Assembly (NCBI GenBank): GCA_022820025.1
Contig: JAJEGF010000082.1
Location: 1-32,008 of the forward strand
Length of the DNA: 32,008 bases
Direction of reading: 5' to 3'
Source: Chloroflexota bacterium
Lineage (GTDB): Bacteria; Chloroflexota; UBA11872
Of the stretch, positions 1 to 5,692 are shown one piece after another. The position numbers were made by a program, and so were the translations under genes. Each line of letters begins with the position of its first letter. Within the stretch, counting starts at the first letter, position 1. The notes under the pieces are model-generated. The model was not told the origin of the DNA, ran no database searches, and was given only the letters and a program-made list of their open reading frames with translations.

Positions 1-1
1 C

Positions 2-26
2 CCAGCGGCCCTTCTGTGGTCGCTGG
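2..26. terminator. Hairpin at left edge, probable end of an upstream transcript
   Basis: CCAGCGGCC (2-10) pairs with GGTCGCTGG (18-26), giving nine pairs including one G-T, around a 7-base loop. No T-run follows, so it is either a weak intrinsic terminator or an mRNA 3'-end stabiliser. It sits just before the first gene of the window, as similar hairpins do further right. The gene it would belong to lies outside the window. Confidence 0.45.
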
Positions 27-44
27 ATACCTACCCGTAGGGCA

Positions 45-608
45 ATGGGTCGTGGTTCAGCGGTTCCTGGAAGGGCCGCTACCGTTAAAGGAGTAAGGCG
101 TATCGCTTCATACGAAACCGCTATCGAGTCTGACAATGCCAACGCCGAGATCGCCAGATTATTAAAGCAAGCAATCCGACAGAACGAATATCAGGACTAC
201 ACAGATCGTGACTTTCACCTTTGTCTGCTGATGGCAATTGATACCCAATATGGCACGGTCCATATTGACGATCTGCGTTCTGAAGTTGCTATGGCGGCTG
301 AAGAAGCGCAGCAGCGTGTCATCAATCTGGCGAAGGGTTTGGCTGAAGTCGGCTCGTATCGGCTTGAATTTTTAGACAAGTCCATGCGGGAAGTGCCCGA
401 AGAAATTCGGGATGAAGTCGATGAGCAATACAAAGAACGAGCGTTGGAGCAAGAACTTATCCAAGAGCGGCATCGGCGGGAGCTTGATGCCATCGAGCAG
501 GAAAAGAAAGATCGTGCTGCTCGTCGAGAGCGCGCAGGTAACAGCGTGGACACCGAGGCACAGCGAGTCGCTGAACGACGCAAACAAATAGGTCGTCGTA
601 GCCGCTAG
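45..608 (+). CDS. Hypothetical charged, coiled-coil-rich protein
   Basis: I do not recognise the family. The 187-residue product has no signal peptide or membrane segment. Residues about 20-125 look like a compact helical domain, and residues about 120-187 are a long charged run rich in Glu, Arg and Lys, predicted as a helix or coiled coil ending in a basic tail. The frame stays open to the left edge of the window and no good ribosome binding site precedes the ATG at 45, so the true start may lie upstream. The stop is 39 bases before the next gene, a small membrane protein on the same strand, which suggests one transcript. Base composition is lower in GC than in the genes right of 6.3 kb. Confidence 0.6.
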   Translation: MGRGSAVPGRAATVKGVRRIASYETAIESDNANAEIARLLKQAIRQNEYQDYTDRDFHLCLLMAIDTQYGTVHIDDLRSEVAMAAEEAQQRVINLAKGLAEVGSYRLEFLDKSMREVPEEIRDEVDEQYKERALEQELIQERHRRELDAIEQEKKDRAARRERAGNSVDTEAQRVAERRKQIGRRSR

Positions 609-647
609 TGTCCCAACCAACACAAACTGAAAGGTCAACCTTGGCAC

Positions 648-1058
648 ATGAACGACACGTCGTTCGCTCTACAGTTTCTCATTACCTATTTTGTTTTCGC
701 TGCGATTATGGGTGTGCTCTGCGCCTGGGTCGCCAGTGAACGAGGTAGAAGCGCAGGTAGTTGGTTTTTCTTAGGGCTACTGCTAGGCGTCTTTGCTTTC
801 ATCCCCTTGGCGCTGGCCCCAGCACGCCCACGTGCACAGTATGCAGGTGCTCATGCTCCATCGGCTGCTGAGGCACGACAGCGTATTCGTGCAGAGCAGG
901 GAAGCCCACCAAGGCGTCGATCACCTGTTCAAAGCCCAATTGATCAATACGTGCCCAAAGGACAGCGACAACGAAACAGAGAGCGATTGTCGGAGATTCA
1001 GGAGCGGCGTAAGCAAGAAGAGCATGAAGTGACAGTGATTAAGCTGAAGCAGCCATGA
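648..1058 (+). CDS. Small two-helix membrane protein with a charged cytoplasmic tail
   Basis: 136 residues. Two hydrophobic segments lie at about 8-28 and 37-56, joined by a short basic loop, ASERGRSAGSWFF. The rest (about 60-136) is Arg/Gln/Glu-rich and probably cytoplasmic. The loop and second helix follow the pattern GRSxGxWFxxGLLxG, seen in many uncharacterised short bacterial membrane proteins and again in the gene at 2803. The function is unknown. An AAAGG stretch near 630 may be the ribosome binding site but is rather far from the ATG. The TGA stop overlaps the ATG of the next gene, so the two are translationally coupled. Confidence 0.6.
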   Translation: MNDTSFALQFLITYFVFAAIMGVLCAWVASERGRSAGSWFFLGLLLGVFAFIPLALAPARPRAQYAGAHAPSAAEARQRIRAEQGSPPRRRSPVQSPIDQYVPKGQRQRNRERLSEIQERRKQEEHEVTVIKLKQP

Positions 1059-1642
1059 TGAAGCGGATTGCAGGAATCGGTGCTGCTGTTCTGCTTGTGG
1101 TTGGTTTCTCGGTATCAACCCTTGCCAGTAAGGGTGAGGTCACGGTCTATGAAGACGGCAATGTCCGGCCCTGGGCGCGAGCCTTTTCAGTTGAGGTCCG
1201 TGACACCCTGGTCGAGAACTGGAACTGGACCGGCGACAACGCCGCAAAGATCGCCTCACTAGAGCGACGTGTGGCCGACCTTGAAGGGCATAGCCACAGT
1301 CAGTCCCAGCCAGTGAATGCCCCGACGACAAGTCAGGACGTGCGGTCAGAAAGTACGCCTACCAACAACAAGCAGGACCCAGGCTCACCGCAACAGCCGA
1401 ATACCGGCAATGAATCATCGGTTGCTGTGAATACGGACCCGCAACCTGAGCCAGAGAAAACACCTGAGCCGGAACCTACCCCTGAACCGAAAAAGGACTG
1501 CAAGCACAAGGAGACCGGCAACACCTACACACATGGGGAAGTCTGGACATGGCAGTCTAATGTGGTCGGGCGGGTATGGGAAAACAAGGCAAAGTGTGAT
1601 GATGGTCGTGTGATCGGGTTAGGATCACGACCGATAGGGTAG
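1055..1642 (+). CDS. Secreted protein with Pro/Glu linker and C-terminal two-cysteine domain
   Basis: The 195-residue product starts with a basic N-terminus (MMKR) and a hydrophobic stretch to about residue 25, ending VSTLASKG, which fits a Sec signal peptide. A short domain follows, with a heptad-like segment (AAKIASLERRVADLEG, about 64-79). Next comes a disordered Ser/Thr/Gln-rich stretch and a run of Pro-Glu repeats (about 130-145). The last 50 residues contain two cysteines in the arrangement C...GNTYTHGEVW...C-DDG, which loosely resembles von Willebrand C-like or carbohydrate-facing modules. I cannot name the family. Start at 1055 or 1058 (tandem ATG), overlapping the upstream stop. A strong hairpin follows nine bases after the stop. 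Confidence 0.6.
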   Translation: MMKRIAGIGAAVLLVVGFSVSTLASKGEVTVYEDGNVRPWARAFSVEVRDTLVENWNWTGDNAAKIASLERRVADLEGHSHSQSQPVNAPTTSQDVRSESTPTNNKQDPGSPQQPNTGNESSVAVNTDPQPEPEKTPEPEPTPEPKKDCKHKETGNTYTHGEVWTWQSNVVGRVWENKAKCDDGRVIGLGSRPIG

Positions 1643-1651
1643 GAAAGCAAA

Positions 1652-1679
1652 AGCCCGCCCCCGCTCTTGGGGGCGGGCT
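1652..1679. terminator. Perfect 11-bp hairpin after the 1055-1642 gene
   Basis: AGCCCGCCCCC (1652-1662) is perfectly complementary to GGGGGCGGGCT (1669-1679), with a 6-base loop. The next bases are ACACAACC, so there is no T-run. It lies between two genes of the same strand and may act as a Rho-assisted or partial terminator, or as a 3'-end stabiliser. Confidence 0.65.
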
Positions 1680-1702
1680 ACACAACCTGAAAGGGGTTAC
1701 AA

Positions 1703-1954
1703 ATGAATCCGAAAGTTACGACAGGTCGAATGGTCAGTGATCCACCTTGGAAACCACCAACACCAACTGATGAGGACAAAGCTACGGCGTCGGTCCTTCT
1801 CTTGATGAGGCGCACACTCAATAGGGGTGGCAATCTGCAAGCAGCCATTGCTCATCGACTGCATGAGATTGCCGAGTACCAATCCCACCCAAACCGATCT
1901 AGCGATGCGTCTTTAGATCGTGAGTATAGACTTCTTGCTGCGATGAAAAGATAG
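1703..1954 (+). CDS. Hypothetical small soluble protein
   Basis: 83 residues, with a strong ribosome binding site (AAAGGGG at 1690-1696, six bases before the ATG), which argues for real translation. The N-terminus is Pro-rich and polar (about 1-25). The remainder looks helical, with a basic LMRRTLNRGG segment and a Leu-Ala-Ala-Met-Lys-Arg end. There is no signal peptide, membrane span or metal motif. I do not recognise it. It is separated from the previous gene by the hairpin at 1652-1679, and about 175 non-coding bases follow it. Confidence 0.5.
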   Translation: MNPKVTTGRMVSDPPWKPPTPTDEDKATASVLLLMRRTLNRGGNLQAAIAHRLHEIAEYQSHPNRSSDASLDREYRLLAAMKR

Positions 1955-2025
1955 CCCCGCAATGATCGCAGTGATAGTGGCTGGGCATTAATCCAACAAT
2001 AAGACGCTTAATCAGTCGGGCAAAC

Positions 2026-2059
2026 ATTGGGTCATTACCCTTGTGGGTTAATCCCCAAT
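2026..2059. repeat. Imperfect nested hairpin in the 1955-2129 intergenic region
   Basis: ATTGGG (2026-2031) pairs with CCCAAT (2054-2059), and inside it ATTACCC (2034-2040) pairs with GGGTTAAT (2045-2052, one extra T) around a TTGT loop. It could be a terminator for the gene ending at 1954 or a 5'-UTR structure of the gene starting at 2130. Nothing else recognisable is present in this gap. Confidence 0.4.
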
Positions 2060-2129
2060 CTTAACACAGGTTGGACGGGTGTGTCAAAGTGTGCTGTGGT
2101 CCGACACCCTTCTCTTCGAGGATGCGCAC

Positions 2130-2711
2130 ATGCAGCGCAAAGTCATTGGTCTTCTTGTCGCACTCGTGGCTATGTTTGTAGTCACACCAATGGCTCTGGC
2201 TCAATGGCCTACAACGTGCGTTGAACTCAACGACATTGTTGAAGCCCATTTAGGTAACGACAACAACGTGGGCATTTATCAGCGGGTCTTCGGGGATCAA
2301 GCCGAGCAAGCATGCCAAAACGATCATCGTGATGACGTGCGTTCAGTATTCGCCTGGGCTATCGGTGGAGACGCCGTAGACGCACCAGTTGTCCCGCCGA
2401 CACCACCAGCAGCGCCGACTGCCCCACCTGCACCGCCACCAGCCCCGACCGCACCGGCTGCGCCTGCACCACCCGTAGCAACCACTGGCGATTGCACGGT
2501 TGGTCTTGTGCTTCGTGCGGGTGGACGCTGTACATATCCAGGCACGGATTTGGCGTTCACGGTATTGAGTTCAGGACATGGACGATTCGCGTTCATCCAG
2601 GCTCGTACCGGAATTCGGATGGTCAACTCAACGTTGGGCGGCGTACGCATTACGTTTGTTGCATTGAACCAGGGCGACGACTCGTGGATCATTGAACGAG
2701 TCGGCAGCTAA
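2130..2711 (+). CDS. Secreted protein with Ala/Pro-rich linker and C-terminal beta domain
   Basis: I chose the ATG at 2130 because GAGGA (2118-2122) stands seven bases upstream and because it gives a clean signal peptide: MQRK, then a hydrophobic core, then PMALA before QW, a typical signal peptidase I site. An upstream in-frame ATG at 2079 would hide this signal. The mature 193-residue precursor has an N-terminal helical domain with two cysteines, a low-complexity Ala/Pro linker (about 90-120), and a C-terminal domain of about 70 residues beginning DCTVGLVLRAGGRCTYPGT. From memory, that end resembles a small domain (CTxGLVxxxGxxCTYPGT) found in secreted proteins of marine and sponge-associated bacteria; I could not check this. 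A strong hairpin starts four bases after the stop. Confidence 0.65.
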   Translation: MQRKVIGLLVALVAMFVVTPMALAQWPTTCVELNDIVEAHLGNDNNVGIYQRVFGDQAEQACQNDHRDDVRSVFAWAIGGDAVDAPVVPPTPPAAPTAPPAPPPAPTAPAAPAPPVATTGDCTVGLVLRAGGRCTYPGTDLAFTVLSSGHGRFAFIQARTGIRMVNSTLGGVRITFVALNQGDDSWIIERVGS

Positions 2712-2715
2712 TACA

Positions 2716-2753
2716 AAGGGACTGCCCTGTTTTCACTAGCAGGGCAGTCCCTT
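2716..2753. terminator. Perfect 14-bp hairpin after the 2130-2711 gene
   Basis: AAGGGACTGCCCTG (2716-2729) is perfectly complementary to CAGGGCAGTCCCTT (2740-2753), with a 10-base T-containing loop. It starts four bases after the TAA of the secreted protein. Only a short mixed C/T stretch follows (CACTTTGG). It is symmetrical enough to work in either direction. Confidence 0.7.
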
Positions 2754-2802
2754 CACTTTGGTGCCAGTCGGGTGTAGTACACCGTCACATACGGAGGATT
2801 CA

Positions 2803-3000
2803 ATGGAGGCGCTATTGCTTTCTGGCCTTGCTTTACCTGTCTTGTGGCTTTTTGTTTCATGGATCGCAACAGCATTCTATACGGCGCATGTTGCAAGCCA
2901 TAAAGGCCACAGTTACGGTTTGTGGTTCATTGGCGGACTTCTCTTTAGTTTAATTGCTCTCATTGCTGCCGCAGGTTTGCCTGACAGGTCGAAGAAATAA
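2803..3000 (+). CDS. Small two-helix membrane protein, relative of the 648 gene
   Basis: The ATG at 2803 is preceded by GGAGGA (2793-2798). A longer frame from 2758 would add an unlikely polar leader. The 65-residue product has two membrane segments (about 1-25 and 36-58) joined by the loop ASHKGHSYGLWF. That loop and the second helix match the pattern of the protein at 648-1058 (ASERGRSAGSWFF): basic loop, Ser, Gly, Trp-Phe, Gly-Leu-Leu and a final Leu-Pro. The two therefore look like paralogues with different tails; this one lacks the long charged C-terminus. Function unknown. Confidence 0.6.
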   Translation: MEALLLSGLALPVLWLFVSWIATAFYTAHVASHKGHSYGLWFIGGLLFSLIALIAAAGLPDRSKK

Positions 3001-3006
3001 AGTTGA

Positions 3007-3052
3007 GCCTGCCGGTCAAGCTCAGTAGGTGGGAGAACATGGTCCGGCAGGC
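3007..3052. terminator. 9-bp inverted repeat after the 2803-3000 gene
   Basis: GCCTGCCGG (3007-3015) is perfectly complementary to CCGGCAGGC (3044-3052). The 28-base loop is longer than usual for an intrinsic terminator and no T-run follows. Its position six bases after a stop codon matches the other hairpins in this block. Confidence 0.45.
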
Positions 3053-3082
3053 CCACCGCACCCTAGCACATTTGACGACTCA

Positions 3083-3196
3083 ATGAAGAAGATAATTGAT
3101 TTCGCTGAAAACGTTTTCATTTTGCTCTTCTGTACTGGTATCATTTTCGCCCTGTTGATTGCACTTGTGTATTTGATTGTAGAACGATTAAGTTAA
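3083..3196 (+). CDS. Putative 37-residue single-span membrane peptide
   Basis: The frame encodes MKKIIDFAENVF followed by a hydrophobic stretch (about residues 11-32) and ends VERLS. A basic start plus one membrane helix is typical of short membrane peptides. There is no good ribosome binding site (only a weak GACGA before the ATG) and I recognise no family, so it could be chance coding in AT-rich DNA. It lies between the hairpin at 3007-3052 and the transposase promoter. Confidence 0.35.
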   Translation: MKKIIDFAENVFILLFCTGIIFALLIALVYLIVERLS

Positions 3197-3206
3197 TCTT
3201 ATAAAA

Positions 3207-3235
3207 TTGATACAGTAATTCATATATGATAAAAT
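3207..3235 (+). promoter_or_regulatory. Sigma-70-type promoter of the transposase gene
   Basis: TTGATA (3207-3212, one mismatch to the -35 consensus), 17 bases, then TAAAAT (3230-3235, one mismatch to the -10 consensus). Transcription would begin near 3242, about 22 bases before the transposase ATG at 3264. The surrounding DNA is much richer in A and T than its neighbours. Confidence 0.7.
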
Positions 3236-3263
3236 AAGACATTCGCGAACATGGGGCAGCTAA

Positions 3264-4346
3264 ATGAACACTAGCTCTCCGACTTCACGAGTCCGTAGCC
3301 TCTATGATGTCATGGAGGTCTTTCCCAATGAGCAGGCATGTGTTGAGCACCTTGCCCGCTTACGTTGGCCGAATGGTCCGGTTTGCCCTGAGTGTGGAAC
3401 CATTGGGCGAGCCTACCGGATCACCAACAGATTCAAGTGTGCCTACTGCCGCTCCTTCTTTAGTGTGCGCAAGGACACGATCTTTGAAGAGAGCCGATTG
3501 CCGTTGCGTAAGTGGTTCGTTGCCATCTTCCTGTTTATGAGTAACAGGAAAGGTGTATCGTCCCACCAACTGGCACGTGAGATCGGAGTGAAGCAGCAGA
3601 CCGCATGGTTTATGCTATCCCGCTTACGTCATGTGGCGGACAACATGGCCGTGGAAATCCTGCGTGGTGTGGTGGAAGTCGATGAAGCGTATGTCGGTGG
3701 GAGAAACAAGAACCGACACGCCAACAAGAAGTACCCGAATTGGGTTGATGGCTTTCAGGTTGTCGTTGGAGCCGTGGAGCGTGATGGCTCAGTCGTTACT
3801 GAGCGTGTCCCCAACCGTGACCGTGCCGTGCTACAGGGATTCATCAATAAGCGAGTCCACCGTGGCTCTCGTGTCTACACTGACGATCTCCCGTCATACA
3901 GGAAGATGAAGGGGTACACGCATCGCAAGGTGAACCACAGCGTTGGCGAATACGTCGATGGTGATTGCCATACCAACAGCATTGAATCGTTTTGGGCACT
4001 CGTGAAGCGAGCACACAAGGGCATCTACCACCTGTGGTCACACGAACACTTTGACCTGTATCTCAGGGAGTTCGAGCTTCGCTGGAACGTAAGATTCCTA
4101 CCGGAAGGAGATCGGATTGATGTATTCTTGCGCCACGTCAATGGCACACGCCTCTCCTACGAGGACTTGACGAATGGGCGACGACCCGTCCTGCGAGGAC
4201 GAAGAACAGGAATCCCGCAAACCAGCAAGCGAGCCAGCAAAGGGCAAACCCGACGAGGACCAGGAACCCGTCAGTCAGGAAGCGTTCGACAGTTTCCTGA
4301 CCGCAATCCTGAACACCCCACCGGACGCGCTGCCGCCGATCCCTGA
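3264..4346 (+). CDS. IS1595-family (ISXO2-like) transposase
   Basis: The 360-residue product has the standard layout of the family. An N-terminal zinc ribbon carries C41-x2-C44 and C59-x2-C62, followed by the conserved FEESRLPLRKWF segment. A helix-turn-helix-like stretch (about 97-122) comes next, then the ISXO2-like catalytic domain with D140 in VEVDEAYVGG, D207/D208 in YTDDLPSY, and the HTNSIESFWALVKR block (N238/E241). Family members cut and paste DNA. Residues after about 300 are an Arg/Lys/Pro-rich tail that does not belong to the domain and coincides with another ORF in the +1 frame. GGGG (3253-3256) is a plausible ribosome binding site. I could not find convincing terminal inverted repeats or an 8-bp target duplication on either side, so the element may be worn or immobilised. 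Confidence 0.93.
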   Translation: MNTSSPTSRVRSLYDVMEVFPNEQACVEHLARLRWPNGPVCPECGTIGRAYRITNRFKCAYCRSFFSVRKDTIFEESRLPLRKWFVAIFLFMSNRKGVSSHQLAREIGVKQQTAWFMLSRLRHVADNMAVEILRGVVEVDEAYVGGRNKNRHANKKYPNWVDGFQVVVGAVERDGSVVTERVPNRDRAVLQGFINKRVHRGSRVYTDDLPSYRKMKGYTHRKVNHSVGEYVDGDCHTNSIESFWALVKRAHKGIYHLWSHEHFDLYLREFELRWNVRFLPEGDRIDVFLRHVNGTRLSYEDLTNGRRPVLRGRRTGIPQTSKRASKGQTRRGPGTRQSGSVRQFPDRNPEHPTGRAAADP

Positions 4347-4368
4347 AAACACAGAAAAAAGTGAATGA
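4174..4368 (+). CDS. Acidic small protein overlapping the transposase 3' end
   Basis: A 64-residue frame begins inside the transposase gene, shifted by one base, and ends 22 bases beyond it. GAGGA (4161-4165) stands eight bases before its ATG, a good ribosome binding site. The product is strongly acidic and Pro-rich in the first half (MGDDPSCEDEEQESRKP), then has one amphipathic stretch, AFDSFLTAILNTPPDALPP. Short downstream ORFs with an F-x2-x-L-x2-I/L-x3-P core occur next to related transposases as far as I recall, but I could not verify a family. The overlap of an acidic frame with a basic frame could also be a by-product of base composition. The downstream terminator starts two bases after its stop, which fits this ORF better than the transposase stop. 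Confidence 0.5.
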   Translation: MGDDPSCEDEEQESRKPASEPAKGKPDEDQEPVSQEAFDSFLTAILNTPPDALPPIPENTEKSE

Positions 4369-4370
4369 CG

Positions 4371-4399
4371 AAGGCGGGTCAGCAATAACCCGCCTTTTT
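4371..4399 (+). terminator. Intrinsic terminator of the transposase transcript
   Basis: AAGGCGGGT (4371-4379) pairs with ACCCGCCTT (4388-4396) around an 8-base loop and runs into TTTTT (4395-4399). This is the most canonical terminator of the window. It also separates the convergent genes that end at 4368 (plus strand) and 4400 (minus strand). Confidence 0.88.
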
Positions 4400-4771
4400 C
4401 TATCCGTTTTCTATTTCAATGTCGGCTTCCGCACAATGCAGCCTGAAACAATCTAGCTCTTCTTCAGTGGGTGCTCTACCAAGGCCAGCGTAATCAACAA
4501 TTTCATATCTCGTGTCTTCTTGGAACAACAACACGTCCTGTTCTCCACGATGAAATACACCGAAAAAGCGAAAACGCAACTTCCCGTCATGCGGGTTGGC
4601 ACCCACAACTTCAAACAGCCGTGGGTTTGTGTCAGTCCACCCACCTCGAAGTGCATTGCCCAAAAGAGCGTCAAGGACGGTGCGACCGCCACTGTATGTT
4701 CGACTCTTGATTGTCAGCTTTGCGAAGTCTACGGATTCAGGCTTTTCGTTACACATCTCATCGCTCATCAC
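4400..4771 (-). CDS. Hypothetical protein, 123 residues
   Basis: I do not recognise a family. The product is soluble with no signal peptide. Its middle part (about 30-90) alternates hydrophobic and charged residues as in a beta-rich fold (KLRFRFFGVFHRGEQDVLLF), and the C-terminus is an acidic helix ending EADIEIENG. The start is uncertain: GTG at 4771, then ATG at 4768, with no clear ribosome binding site. It is transcribed leftward and converges on the transposase. A TTGACA box facing it lies within the nested repeat at 4826-4965. The last 25 or so bases of the gene resemble those of the leftward gene ending at 5693, giving both proteins a similar acidic ...ENG ending. Confidence 0.55.
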   Translation of the reverse strand: MMSDEMCNEKPESVDFAKLTIKSRTYSGGRTVLDALLGNALRGGWTDTNPRLFEVVGANPHDGKLRFRFFGVFHRGEQDVLLFQEDTRYEIVDYAGLGRAPTEEELDCFRLHCAEADIEIENG

Positions 4772-4825
4772 TGTATCCGTTCAGGGTTGCAGTGGCACAC
4801 GCCAAGGTCATGCACAGTGTACCTG

Positions 4826-4965
4826 ACTTGACAGACAGCGCAGAATCGTTAAGGATTCAAGGTCAGCGCCCGATGGCGGGCTGGTAAGGCACTCGGGGAA
4901 GAGTGGACCCGCCAGTTCGGGCGCTGTCCATTAACATAGAACGCTGTCCGGTATGCCTGTCAAGT
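4826..4965. repeat. Nested inverted repeat with inward-facing TTGACA boxes
   Basis: The outer arms are ACTTGACAG (4826-4834) and CTGTCAAGT (4957-4965). Inside, GACAGCGC (4834-4841) is inverted as GCGCTGTC (4921-4928). At the centre, 4864-4880 pairs with 4908-4926 (17 pairs, one 2-base bulge) and encloses CACTC/GAGTG (4890-4894/4901-4905). CGCTGTCC is repeated directly at 4922 and 4942, 20 bases apart. Each outer arm holds a perfect -35 hexamer: rightward TTGACA (4828-4833) toward the gene at 5064 and leftward TTGACA (4963-4958) toward the gene starting at 4771; the -10 matches are weak. It may be an operator/promoter region for the two divergent genes or a small palindromic mobile element. 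This covers most of the 292-base gap, and I see nothing else there apart from a weak alternative -35 (TTGCCC, 4979-4984). Confidence 0.55.
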
Positions 4966-5063
4966 AGTGCGACACCCCTTGCCCTTCCCGAAAGGTGTGT
5001 TACGTTAACGAGGTAGGCACACCACGCGGCTGGTAGAGTCGCTAGCGCATAGAAAGGAAAATC

Positions 5064-5294
5064 ATGCCAAAGAAAAATCAGCACGTCGTTCCGCATGACG
5101 ACGGCTGGGCTGTGGTGGGCGCAGGCAACGAACGTGCTACGTCAGTTCACGACACTCAGCAAGAGGCGATTGACGCTGGGCGCGAAATCGCTCAGAACAA
5201 CCAGTCGGAGCTCCTTGTCCACAATCGGCAGGGTCAAATCCGTGAGCGAAGCAGCTATGGCAATGACCCGAACCCACCAAAAGACAAAACCTGA
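5064..5294 (+). CDS. DUF2188 family protein
   Basis: The 76-residue product follows the DUF2188 pattern along its full length: HVVPHDDGWAVVGAGNERA near the N-terminus, then the T-x-HDTQQEAIDAGREIA helix, a strand with ELLVHNRQGQIRER, and the end SYGNDPNPP. Members are small cytoplasmic alpha/beta proteins of unknown role, often near mobile elements or stress genes. AAAGGAAAA at 5053-5061 is a strong ribosome binding site. The gene stands alone, between the divergent repeat region and its own terminator, so it is likely monocistronic. Confidence 0.85.
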   Translation: MPKKNQHVVPHDDGWAVVGAGNERATSVHDTQQEAIDAGREIAQNNQSELLVHNRQGQIRERSSYGNDPNPPKDKT

Positions 5295-5314
5295 TAAAGC
5301 CATTCAGCAAAAGG

Positions 5315-5343
5315 GGGCGGATGCCAACTGGTCCGCCCTTTCT
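5315..5343 (+). terminator. Intrinsic terminator of the DUF2188 gene
   Basis: GGGCGGA (5315-5321) pairs with TCCGCCC (5332-5338), with a 10-base loop and TTTCTT following. Extra G-T pairs can lengthen the stem. It lies between the convergent genes ending at 5294 and 5357. Confidence 0.75.
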
Positions 5344-5356
5344 TGCATTTACACTA

Positions 5357-5683
5357 TTAGCAAGAAGTAAGCAGGCTTGGGACAACCACCCCTACTGCGG
5401 GTAAGACAATTGAGAAAAAAGCAAAGCCAGCCATTGCCCACTTAGATAGACCTCGACTTTCCTTGACAATGCCTGGATCACTGAACGTTACCGTCCTCGT
5501 GATATAAAACAGCGGGATTTGCTTGCCGAAAGCTAAGCCGAAAAGCGGTTTGAAAAATACTACGCTCCCTGTGTTGTCACCAGGATACGGAACAGACTTT
5601 TGAAGTCTTGCCCAACCATCTTCGGCAAGTTTGGCTTCAATGTTAGAAACGAGTCCCTGATTGGCACTGTCGCTCAGTCTCAT
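5357..5683 (-). CDS. Hypothetical tail-anchored membrane protein
   Basis: 108 residues. The first 75 or so are soluble and mixed, with a central hydrophobic strand pair (GSVVFFKPLFGLAFG, QIPLFYITRTVTF). A single strong membrane segment occupies about 82-104 (WAMAGFAFFSIVLPAVGVVV) and the protein ends SLLTSC, a tail-anchor topology. GGAGGG, seven to eight bases before the ATG, is an excellent ribosome binding site and overlaps the stop of the upstream gene (stop at 5693), so the two form a leftward operon. Family and function are unknown. Confidence 0.6.
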   Translation of the reverse strand: MRLSDSANQGLVSNIEAKLAEDGWARLQKSVPYPGDNTGSVVFFKPLFGLAFGKQIPLFYITRTVTFSDPGIVKESRGLSKWAMAGFAFFSIVLPAVGVVVPSLLTSC

Positions 5684-5692
5684 ACCACCCTC

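Noticed and set aside
3239..4422. GACATT pair as terminal inverted repeats of the IS element
   Set aside because: Six bases only, with no extension and no flanking target duplication.
4864..4926. Integron attC site
   Set aside because: The stem is long enough, but the required GTTRRRY and RYYYAAC core sites are absent and no integrase is in the window.
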